Source: Ruminococcaceae bacterium UBA1734
GTDB taxonomy: Bacteria; Bacillota; Clostridia; Oscillospirales; Acutalibacteraceae
Length of the DNA stretch: 22,121 nucleotides
Direction of reading: 5' to 3'
NCBI GenBank assembly: GCA_002315765.1
Contig: DCIE01000007.1
Location: 35,114-57,234, forward strand
The notes beneath the pieces were generated by a model. That model searched no databases. It worked only from the letters and a program-made list of their open reading frames with translations, and was not told where the DNA came from. Shown piece by piece: positions 16,224 through 21,753 of the stretch. The position numbers were made by a program, and so were the translations under genes. How positions within the stretch are numbered: position 1 is the stretch's first letter; every line of letters begins with the position of its first letter.

Positions 16224-16271
16224 AAAAATTATGCACCCGAAAGTATAGGCTTTCAGGTGCATTATAATTTT
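16223..16271. terminator. Two-way terminator between the recR operon and the flavodoxin operon
   Basis: ATGCACCCGAAAG (16231-16243) pairs with CTTTCAGGTGCAT (16250-16262), with one mismatch and a six-base loop. On the + strand TATAATTTTT follows. On the - strand ATAA is followed by seven T (the A-run at 16222-16228). It serves both converging operons, and its right side runs into the 41-bp repeat. Confidence 0.85.
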
Positions 16272-16302
16272 TAAAGTTTGGAAGATTTATCTTTCAATCT
16301 TT
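16262..16302. repeat. 41-bp hairpin-forming repeat, copy 1
   Basis: Matches 20273-20313 at 40 of 41 positions, in the same orientation; the first 36 bases are identical. AAAGTTTGGAAGA and TCTTTCAATCTTT form a 13-position stem (one T-T mismatch, one wobble) around TTTA. It overlaps the flavodoxin stop codon. On the - strand it also contains TTG AAA GAT AAA TCT TCC AAA CTT TAA, with GGAG 8 bases before the TTG. Confidence 0.85.
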
Positions 16303-16765
16303 ATTCTCCGAAAAACTTTTCCACATCTTTTTTCCAATCGTAATTTTTGGTTTGCAGGGTTAAATATTTATGGGTTTTTATGTTGTTTGCTTTATAGAAT
16401 TCCTTTATTTTATCTTCATAGGTAAGTCCCGACATATGGGAAGCCACCAAAATAACCTCACCCTTAAACTTGTCATTATTTTGGTCGGCAAAGGATTTTG
16501 CAAGAGTACAAACATCTTCGCACCAAATAGGACAGGCAATAATTATTCTGTCGTATTCCTCTATTGGAAGTTTTGTGTTAAAGGGCATTAACTGCGGCAG
16601 TTTTTTGCCGAGTGCCTGTATTGCGGCACCTATGTATCCGAAAACTCCCTTTCGGTTTTTGCCATCGGTTATTTTAACCAACTCTCCATTTGTTATATCG
16701 GCAATTACCTTGGCAATGTTTTCGGTTATTCCCGAACGGGTACAATAAATACACAATGTTTTCAT
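16301..16765 (-). CDS. Flavodoxin-like protein
   Basis: A 154-residue small electron carrier or quinone-reductase-like protein. Seen: the FMN phosphate-binding loop CTRSGITENIAKVIA (residues 8-22, the T-x-S-G-x-T-x-x form of the flavodoxin motif), and IIIACPIWCEDVCTLAKSFAD matching the second FMN loop region (GxPIW form). VILVASHMSG follows. The gene starts 5 bases after the EFR1 stop, with AGGAG inside the end of that gene, so the two are co-transcribed and probably act in one redox pathway (inference). The stop lies at the edge of the 41-bp repeat. Confidence 0.85.
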   Translation of the reverse strand: MKTLCIYCTRSGITENIAKVIADITNGELVKITDGKNRKGVFGYIGAAIQALGKKLPQLMPFNTKLPIEEYDRIIIACPIWCEDVCTLAKSFADQNNDKFKGEVILVASHMSGLTYEDKIKEFYKANNIKTHKYLTLQTKNYDWKKDVEKFFGE

Positions 16766-16770
16766 AGAAA

Positions 16771-17529
16771 TTACTCCTTTTCAAAATCTATACAAAAATA
16801 TCTTGGTTTGTTTTGAGTTTTCCTTCCGTAATTTATGGCATTTTTGGGGCAAATGTTGATACATCCCATACAATGAGTGCAGTTTTTTCCCCATTTCGGA
16901 TTTCCGCCGGATAATATAATGTTGTTAAGGGGACATATTTTAACACATTTTCCACAGGAAATACAATCATTGTTCACATTGAATTTTTTCGCCTTAACAA
17001 ATAATTTATAATACGGATTTCGCACAAGAACCGTTGAGATATATTCGGCTTTATTGGTTTTATCTTCGATAAATTTTTCTTTGTTTAAAATTTTCTCGCC
17101 TAACAGCAAAATATCTTTCTTTGCATTTTTGATAATTTCCGAATTTTCTTTTTTTGACTTTATGGTAAAATAGCAAATATAGTTTTGAGGCATGGCGATA
17201 TGAGCCGTACCCATATAATTAAAGCCTTTCTCCCTGCAAATCTTTTTGTAATATTCTCCGCTTACACTTTTTGTTCCGGCTCCGGTCATAATAAACCAAA
17301 CATCTTTTGAACCTCCGAAATTTCCGTTTTTAATGAAATCTTCGAAAATTTTGGCAGGGGAAAAAACATAAATAGGGCATATAAAAACCCATCTTTTGTC
17401 ATCGGCTTTGTTAAATGCTTTATGGGATTTTATGTAGTCGTTGGCACTGACGGTTTTATCACCGAGAAAATACGACAGCATATAGGCTGCATATTTGCTG
17501 TTTCCCGTACCGGAATAGTAAACAATCAT
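16771..17529 (-). CDS. EFR1-type protein: flavodoxin domain plus two [4Fe-4S] clusters
   Basis: A 252-residue cytoplasmic redox protein. The N-terminal half is flavodoxin-like: YYSGTGNSKYAAYML (4-18) is the FMN phosphate loop, and FICPIYVFSPAKIFEDF is the second. The C-terminal half is a 2[4Fe-4S] ferredoxin: C189, C192, C195, C199-P and C217, C220, C223, C227-P. This layout matches the EFR1 family common in clostridia, whose physiological partners are poorly known. GGAAGA lies 7 bases before the ATG. It heads a two-gene unit with the flavodoxin gene. Confidence 0.9.
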   Translation of the reverse strand: MIVYYSGTGNSKYAAYMLSYFLGDKTVSANDYIKSHKAFNKADDKRWVFICPIYVFSPAKIFEDFIKNGNFGGSKDVWFIMTGAGTKSVSGEYYKKICREKGFNYMGTAHIAMPQNYICYFTIKSKKENSEIIKNAKKDILLLGEKILNKEKFIEDKTNKAEYISTVLVRNPYYKLFVKAKKFNVNNDCISCGKCVKICPLNNIILSGGNPKWGKNCTHCMGCINICPKNAINYGRKTQNKPRYFCIDFEKE

Positions 17530-17556
17530 TGAGCTTCTTCCTTTTATATTGATACC

Positions 17557-17588
17557 TAATTATTATGCACGACGGTATAGAATAATTA
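17557..17588. promoter_or_regulatory. Inverted repeat in the EFR1 leader, possible operator
   Basis: TAATTATT (17557-17564) and AATAATTA (17581-17588) are perfect inverted copies with one more pair outside (C/G) and a 16-base centre. The dyad lies just downstream of the proposed start point of the EFR1 operon, a usual place for a repressor. The AT-only arms make a chance occurrence possible. Confidence 0.35.
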
Positions 17589-17600
17589 GTTTATAACCCG

Positions 17601-17629
17601 ATTTTACCATATTTCTGTTAAAAAATAAA
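17601..17629 (-). promoter_or_regulatory. Candidate promoter of the EFR1/flavodoxin operon
   Basis: Read on the - strand: TTTATT (17629-17624), 17 bases, TAAAAT (17606-17601), with an extended -10 TATGGTAAAAT. The same spacing and extended -10 occur before murC. Confidence 0.45.
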
Positions 17630-17682
17630 GGTAAAATGTATTAAGAGTCGCAGTCAAACTGTATAAAAACGGAATTTTCGGG

Positions 17683-17712
17683 TTGACTTTTATTTGAAAT
17701 ATAGTTTATAAT
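17683..17712 (+). promoter_or_regulatory. Sigma-A promoter of the lipoprotein gene
   Basis: TTGACT (17683-17688), an 18-base spacer and a consensus TATAAT (17707-17712). It leaves a leader of about 115 bases before the ATG at 17833. The leader contains the perfect hairpin ACCGAAAT (17734-17741)/ATTTCGGT (17747-17754). Part of its left arm could instead pair with TCGGTCG (17774-17780). Confidence 0.7.
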
Positions 17713-17832
17713 GACTGTAAGTGATTTTATGCGACCGAAATGTGGAATTTCGGTGCCGCTTTGCAAAAATATATCGGTCGGCTTTGCTAACACAATAATT
17801 CCTCGTTAAAAAAGAAAGGTGGTTTTCAAAAA

Positions 17833-18390
17833 ATGAAAACAAAAAAACTGTCCGGCATTATTTTAAGCAATTGTTTGCTTTTGTCGGTTTTTATACTGAT
17901 TTTTTCTCTTACCGCCTGTGGCGGAGATAAAAACGGGAAGAAAGCCACTTCGGATACTTCGAGTGCCTTGCAATCCGCAGTTACAGATACCGAAAAGGAA
18001 ACGGAAAAAGAAGTAGGCTCTGATACGGTAAGCGGTCAACAAAGCGAAAAAAAGGATAGCACTGCATCCGAAACCACCGAAAAAGAAACCAAAACCGGCG
18101 AAAACACCAAAAAGGAAACCAAAACCGGCGAAACCACCAAAAAGGGAACTAAGACCGGCGAAACCTACCAAAATGAAACCGTAAACGGCGAAAAGTCCTC
18201 CGCCGTTTCGTCAACCAAAAAGGCAACCGATAAAGCTACAACCTCGTCTTCCGGCGGTACAAGCAAAAAAAATTCGACCTCGACCGCTACTTCAACCACT
18301 TCCGATACTTCATCAATTCTTGACAGCAGTACAACTTCAAGCACCGCTTGGAGTGAAGGTCAAACATTACCGGATATGCCGATAGAATAA
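17833..18390 (+). CDS. Thr/Ser-rich lipoprotein with 10-residue repeats
   Basis: A 185-residue secreted lipoprotein. The signal peptide (KTKK, then a hydrophobic stretch) ends in the lipobox LTAC, with C29 as the lipidated cysteine. The mature part is low-complexity, rich in Thr, Ser, Lys and Glu, with no folded domain recognised. Residues 85-120 hold tandem 10-residue units of the form ETKTGExTKK. AAAGGTGG lies 10 bases before the ATG. The C-terminus is a short TLPDMPIE. Such proteins usually act as wall-spanning spacers or stalks, which is inference. The dockerin gene follows 40 bases later without an obvious separate promoter. Confidence 0.8.
   Translation: MKTKKLSGIILSNCLLLSVFILIFSLTACGGDKNGKKATSDTSSALQSAVTDTEKETEKEVGSDTVSGQQSEKKDSTASETTEKETKTGENTKKETKTGETTKKGTKTGETYQNETVNGEKSSAVSSTKKATDKATTSSSGGTSKKNSTSTATSTTSDTSSILDSSTTSSTAWSEGQTLPDMPIE
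18085..18192 (+). repeat. Tandem 30-bp coding repeats in the lipoprotein gene
   Basis: Three 30-bp units plus a partial fourth encode ETKTGENTKK, ETKTGETTKK, GTKTGETYQN and ETVNGE. The core AAAACCGGCGAAA is nearly identical in the first two units and drifts in the later ones. The units are in frame, so repeat number could vary without breaking the gene. Confidence 0.85.
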
Positions 18391-18430
18391 TTCTTTACAA
18401 AAGATTTTTAATGTTGAAAGGTGATGTTAA

Positions 18431-18901
18431 TTGAAACGAATAATTTCTATGTTGTTATGTTGCGTTCTATTATTCTGCGGTTTGCTAAATGTCTTGGCAG
18501 TAGAAGCAACAAACCAATCAACAGAAGTATGCAGTACGGAACTTGTTGTTTTTGTAGGTGCACTTTTTAATCGCATAGAATATGATGAAGAATGGTTTGA
18601 CATCAATTCCGATGGAAAAGTCAACATTATTGATTTAGTTTGCCTTAAAAAGTATGCGGCAGGTATGGAAGTTGAAAACTATAAGCCGATAAAATCTATC
18701 ACCGTAACTTATAAATATGCCGATAGAACCGAAAAGGTGAAACAATACACTTCTAAATGTATTCTACCTGCACTTTCGGTAGGCTATTGGAAAAACGGAA
18801 CTACATATTTTAATCCCCAATCTGTTACATATTTGTATGATGACGCAATATTTAATTATAGCAAAAATAAAGGTATCGAAACTCCCGTAATACCCTTGTG
18901 A
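18431..18901 (+). CDS. Small secreted protein with a dockerin-like domain
   Basis: A 156-residue exported protein. The signal peptide runs to about residue 25 (KRIISMLLCCVLLFCGLLNVLAVEA). Residues about 35-78 form a dockerin-type module: the second half is canonical, FDINSDGKVNIIDLVCLKKYAAG, with calcium ligands D57, N59, D61 and D68. The first half (CSTELVVFVGALFNRIE) keeps the helix but has lost its calcium loop. The last 75 residues show no domain I recognise, and there is no catalytic module. The start is TTG at 18431 with AAAGGTGAT 5 bases upstream. The nearby ATG at 18424 is out of frame. It probably docks to a cohesin-like partner or uses the fold internally (inference). Confidence 0.75.
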   Translation: MKRIISMLLCCVLLFCGLLNVLAVEATNQSTEVCSTELVVFVGALFNRIEYDEEWFDINSDGKVNIIDLVCLKKYAAGMEVENYKPIKSITVTYKYADRTEKVKQYTSKCILPALSVGYWKNGTTYFNPQSVTYLYDDAIFNYSKNKGIETPVIPL

Positions 18902-18916
18902 TAATAACTGAATAAT

Positions 18917-18961
18917 ACCCGATAGAAACCGTATTTATACGAATCTATCGGGTGTTTTTTT
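18917..18961 (+). terminator. Terminator after the lipoprotein-dockerin unit
   Basis: ACCCGATAGA (18917-18926) pairs with TCTATCGGGT (18944-18953), and an inner CGTA/TACG extends the hairpin. Seven T follow at 18955-18961. The regulator gene converges from the other side, ending at 18977. Confidence 0.88.
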
Positions 18962-18976
18962 GTTTAGATTGAGGCT

Positions 18977-20158
18977 TTATTTACTGCTAAGGGCAGTAAT
19001 AATTTCATTTATCAAATCCTGTTTGCCGGTAACACCTAATTTGTTGTAAATATCATTATATTTTTTTGCAACGGTGCGTTCGGATACATTAAGAATATCC
19101 GCAATCTGTTTGTTGGTAAAACCTTTTGTTGCATAGGAAAGATAGGAGAAATCGCTTTCGGAAAGCTTTGTATACAATTTTGTAATATCGTTGTTTGCAG
19201 TAAAACGAGCAAAATTTTCATAAATCACCTTGCTTGATTTTTTAATCCGTTCTACGAATGAAAGAGGGTATTCCTTTAACACCTTAATTATTTCGTCGGA
19301 ATAATATCCTACGGCATCCGCTACGGTATAAATTAAATTATGCTCATAGGCGATTTTAACCGCTTTTTGAATGTGATAATGCACTCGTTCTTTGTTATTT
19401 GCGGAAAAATATAAGGACAATAGCATAGCGTGGAGCTTTTGTGCTTCGCCAAAATAACCGTCCCGTTCCATTATTACGCAAAGTGTTTCGTATGCTTCAA
19501 GGCAGGTTAAATCATTTGTTTCCAGATTTTTCGGCGATAACTTAAAAAATGATAAAAAAGCATTCATATAAAGTGCCGATGGATGAAATTCATATTGAAT
19601 ATCAGAATTTAACTTTTCGTATAAGCTCATATACTTGCCTAAACAAAAATCAAGCAATGCCGGGAATAATTCCATTTCTTTTTTATATGGAAAATTATCA
19701 GAAAGCAAAAGGTTCATACCATAGTAGTATTGATTAAAGTTGATGTTAGTATTATACGCAACCGAAAGTACGCACATAAAAAAGTTTGCGCAGATTTTAA
19801 CATATATATTTTCGGCAGTCTCGGAAAGCGTTTCAAATATAACCTTTGCCTCTTCGAATTTACAGGCATAAAAATCCTTTTGTGCCCTAAAAAGCTTTGA
19901 CTCCTCATTTGACAAAGCAGGGACAAAACTTTCCTCGGGAAAATTTACATACAAAGGGAAACGAAAACCGTTCGCATTTTTGCTTTCTTTTGCCTTGTTT
20001 GTTCTGCCGTCTACGGGTTTTGGCGTACCTTTAGGTATTACCCAATGACCGCCCAATTTGTCGGCGCCCTCTATTTTTCCGGCTCTGAGCAACTTGCCTA
20101 TTGTGGAAATATCGGTATTCCAAAGCTCTGATGCCTCTTTTACGGTTATATATTCCAT
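18977..20158 (-). CDS. Transcription regulator with excisionase-like HTH and C-terminal LuxR HTH
   Basis: A 393-residue protein of unusual layout. Residues 1-42 (MEYITVKEASELWNTDISTI ... GHWVIPKGT) match the small excisionase/MerR-type DNA-binding fold. The middle (about 65-330) is helical, with TPR-like character as in MalT-type regulators. The last 60 residues (ATKGFTNKQIADILNVSERTVAKKYNDIYNKLG) are a clear LuxR-type helix-turn-helix. There is no receiver or ATPase domain. I take the ATG at 20158: the ATG at 20170 touches the AAGGA site, and a 23-codon ORF stops two bases before 20158. Target genes are unknown. The divergent secreted protein at 20560 and the dockerin unit are the obvious candidates (inference). 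Confidence 0.8.
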   Translation of the reverse strand: MEYITVKEASELWNTDISTIGKLLRAGKIEGADKLGGHWVIPKGTPKPVDGRTNKAKESKNANGFRFPLYVNFPEESFVPALSNEESKLFRAQKDFYACKFEEAKVIFETLSETAENIYVKICANFFMCVLSVAYNTNINFNQYYYGMNLLLSDNFPYKKEMELFPALLDFCLGKYMSLYEKLNSDIQYEFHPSALYMNAFLSFFKLSPKNLETNDLTCLEAYETLCVIMERDGYFGEAQKLHAMLLSLYFSANNKERVHYHIQKAVKIAYEHNLIYTVADAVGYYSDEIIKVLKEYPLSFVERIKKSSKVIYENFARFTANNDITKLYTKLSESDFSYLSYATKGFTNKQIADILNVSERTVAKKYNDIYNKLGVTGKQDLINEIITALSSK

Positions 20159-20226
20159 TTTTATGACCATTCCTTTTCGCTTTCGCTTTTAGGCACAAAT
20201 GACCAATGAAAGGGATGGTCATAAAA
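20159..20226 (-). promoter_or_regulatory. Competing hairpins over the regulator's ribosome binding site
   Basis: TTTTATGACCATTCCTTT (20159-20176) and AAAGGGATGGTCATAAAA (20209-20226) are inverted copies at 17 of 18 positions. In the - strand RNA the pairing would bury the AAAGGA ribosome binding site directly before the start at 20158. A third element, ATGACCA at 20199-20205, can pair with TGGTCAT (20216-20222) in a short hairpin that excludes the long one. In DNA terms, TGGTCAT/ATGACCA occurs three times and could also be a protein-binding site. Confidence 0.55.
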
Positions 20227-20232
20227 TGCCAT
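20161..20232 (-). CDS. Candidate 23-residue upstream ORF in the regulator leader
   Basis: ATG at 20232 to TAA at 20163-20161 encodes a peptide beginning MAFYDHPFHWSF and ending KEWS. It runs through both arms of the long inverted repeat and stops two bases before the regulator ATG, so translating it would open the stem and could hand ribosomes to the regulator. Its own ribosome binding site is weak (GAGG, 12 bases before the ATG). Real expression is unproven. Confidence 0.35.
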   Translation of the reverse strand: MAFYDHPFHWSFVPKSESEKEWS

Positions 20233-20266
20233 GTTTTTCGGTTGCCTCGTGAGAGGTGAGAAAAAC
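20233..20266. repeat. Inverted repeat upstream of the 23-residue ORF
   Basis: GTTTTTC (20233-20239) and GAAAAAC (20260-20266) are perfect inverted copies enclosing an inner CCTC-GTGA-GAGG hairpin. It lies in the regulator leader between the repeat copy and the short ORF. No T-run follows on the - strand, so it is not a standard terminator. Confidence 0.4.
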
Positions 20267-20272
20267 GGCGCG

Positions 20273-20313
20273 TTATAATTTTTAAAGTTTGGAAGATTTA
20301 TCTTTCAAACTTT
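20273..20313. repeat. 41-bp hairpin-forming repeat, copy 2
   Basis: Second copy of the element at 16262-16302, here in the regulator leader. The 13-position stem AAAGTTTGGAAGA/TCTTTCAAACTTT is complete, with one wobble. On the - strand an 8-codon ORF (MKDKSSKL, TTG at 20308 to TAA at 20282) has AGGAGGAG (20323-20316) 7 bases upstream, an ideal ribosome binding site for a gene of no apparent size. Confidence 0.85.
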
Positions 20314-20337
20314 TGCTCCTCCTAATTTCCTAATTAT

Positions 20338-20367
20338 AGGATAATGCAAAACAAAGCAAAAAGTCAA
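20338..20367 (-). promoter_or_regulatory. Candidate promoter for the regulator leader
   Basis: Read on the - strand: TTGACT (20367-20362), 18 bases, TATCCT (20343-20338). A TATAAT overlaps just downstream (20338-20333) but would need a 23-base spacer. A transcript from here would carry the AGGAGGAG site, both hairpins and the 23-residue ORF. The remaining bases to the divergent gene (20368-20474) show no gene. Confidence 0.45.
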
Positions 20368-20474
20368 GCAAAATAAGGTAATTAGCCTTAGAAAATATGT
20401 ATTTTTGCGATTTAATGCCTGATTTTCAAGACTGAAAGCCCAAAAATTTGCACAAAAAATCTTAAAAAATACCA

Positions 20475-20503
20475 TTACATTTTTTTATCATTTAATATAA
20501 AAT
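20475..20503 (+). promoter_or_regulatory. Candidate promoter of the secreted repeat protein
   Basis: TTACAT (20475-20480), 17 bases and TAAAAT (20498-20503), or TATAAA (20496-20501) with a 15-base spacer. The AT-rich setting makes the exact boxes uncertain. CGGAGG stands about 11 bases before the ATG at 20560. Confidence 0.4.
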
Positions 20504-20559
20504 TAATGGGACTGATTGCGATTATTATTTTGCAAAGAAAACGGAGGTAAAAACAAAAA

Positions 20560-21753
20560 ATGAAAACAAAGAAACTTTTAAGCTTTTTCCTTGCACTTTG
20601 TATGCTTTTGTCGGTTATACCGATGATGAGCTTAACGGCGAGTGCGACCAACACTGACGACGATTCTTATGTTAGGATTAGCAGTGATAAGCCGTTCACA
20701 CTTGAAACCGCAGTTGCAAAGGCAAAAAGACTTGCCGGGGAAACGGTTGGTCAAGGTGATCATCTTTGGAAAAATCTTTACTACAATACCAGAGATTTAT
20801 CTGCTAATAATAAAGATGGTCTAAAGATGAATTGGCAAGTTTGGCACGGAGAAAAAATAACGAGTCACCGTTACGAAAGTAGAGTTTTTGATTTTACAAT
20901 CCAAAATTATACATCTATTGATGTTGCATGCTCTTCAACCGATTTGACACTTAAGATTTCTGCTCCTACAAGCTCAGCCGCTTCACCCGAAGGTTCAAAG
21001 GCAAATCTTTCCACAACCACAATCGGCGGTGTAACGGTATCTCAGGACGATATCAAGTATTACAATTCAGACTTTGAACTAATGAGTGGTGCGCCCACCG
21101 AAAACGGTACTTATATCGCAAAAATTACGATAGGAAGAGCAACCGCATCCGTTGTTTTCACACTTTCCGAACCGCACTTCCATAATTGGGAATACACCAC
21201 AAATGGTGCAACCGTAACGGCAAGATGTACCACCGATGACGGAACCGAATGTGATAGTTCCATACCGCTTTCTCTTACAATTCTGCCGAATGAAAATCTT
21301 ATCTATGACGGCAATCCAAAGCCGGTTTCACTTAGCGAGAATTCAATAGGCGGCAAGACAAGCGATGACCTTGTTATCGAATATAGAATCAGTAATAAAA
21401 AGATAAATTATGTTCCGACTAATGCCGGTGTTTATAAAGCTGTTTTGAAATTTTCAGGCAGTAACACGGTTGTCGCATCACTTGAATTCAGAATTATCAA
21501 AGAGTATTCAATCACCTACAATACGCCGACAGGCGGTACTCTTACCGGTAATTATGCAAAGCAGTTCGGAACAAATCCCGTTGATTTGACCGTTACCCCA
21601 AATGACGATTATGGAATTAAAGAAGTATCATATACTTATAATTCAACAAAGGTAGTTGTTCAGCCTGATGATAACGGAAAATATTCGTTTAATATCGTAG
21701 TCAAGTTTGCCTTCTTCAAACAATGCTCTCATTTTTCTTGTTTGAGCATGTGA
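20560..21753 (+). CDS. Secreted repeat protein, 3' end lost at a junction
   Basis: The signal peptide (KTKK, hydrophobic core, SLTASA) should be cut near residue 28. Residues about 30-150 are not recognised. After residue 200, PHFHNWEYTTNGATVTARCT is the HNW-type cell-surface repeat seen in many clostridial exported proteins. An MBG/Ig-like strand-rich region (LTILPNENLIYDGNPKPVSL) and a GGTLTGNYAKQFGTNPVDLTVTPNDDYG-type bacterial repeat follow. That last repeat normally ends YSFTMP-D-TVTA-F, but here it reads KYSFNIVV and then runs into sequence that is antisense to a ParB gene, giving a meaningless tail (KFAFFKQCSHFSCLSM). No wall anchor is present. The first about 380 residues are genuine; the rest is an artefact of the junction. 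Confidence 0.75.
   Translation: MKTKKLLSFFLALCMLLSVIPMMSLTASATNTDDDSYVRISSDKPFTLETAVAKAKRLAGETVGQGDHLWKNLYYNTRDLSANNKDGLKMNWQVWHGEKITSHRYESRVFDFTIQNYTSIDVACSSTDLTLKISAPTSSAASPEGSKANLSTTTIGGVTVSQDDIKYYNSDFELMSGAPTENGTYIAKITIGRATASVVFTLSEPHFHNWEYTTNGATVTARCTTDDGTECDSSIPLSLTILPNENLIYDGNPKPVSLSENSIGGKTSDDLVIEYRISNKKINYVPTNAGVYKAVLKFSGSNTVVASLEFRIIKEYSITYNTPTGGTLTGNYAKQFGTNPVDLTVTPNDDYGIKEVSYTYNSTKVVVQPDDNGKYSFNIVVKFAFFKQCSHFSCLSM

Noticed and set aside
17863..18171. Gly/Phe-rich - strand ORF opposite the lipoprotein
   Set aside because: Its composition is simply the complement of the Lys/Thr/Glu repeats.
18085..18192. 30-bp repeats as a CRISPR array
   Set aside because: The units are contiguous without spacers, in frame with a lipoprotein, and no cas gene is nearby.
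18424..18426. ATG at 18424 as the start of the dockerin protein
   Set aside because: It is in a different frame from the signal peptide and dockerin; the TTG at 18431 fits frame and spacing.
20031..20222. 63-residue Lys/Arg-rich ORF on the - strand
   Set aside because: It overlaps the conserved HTH of the regulator in another frame, without family motifs.
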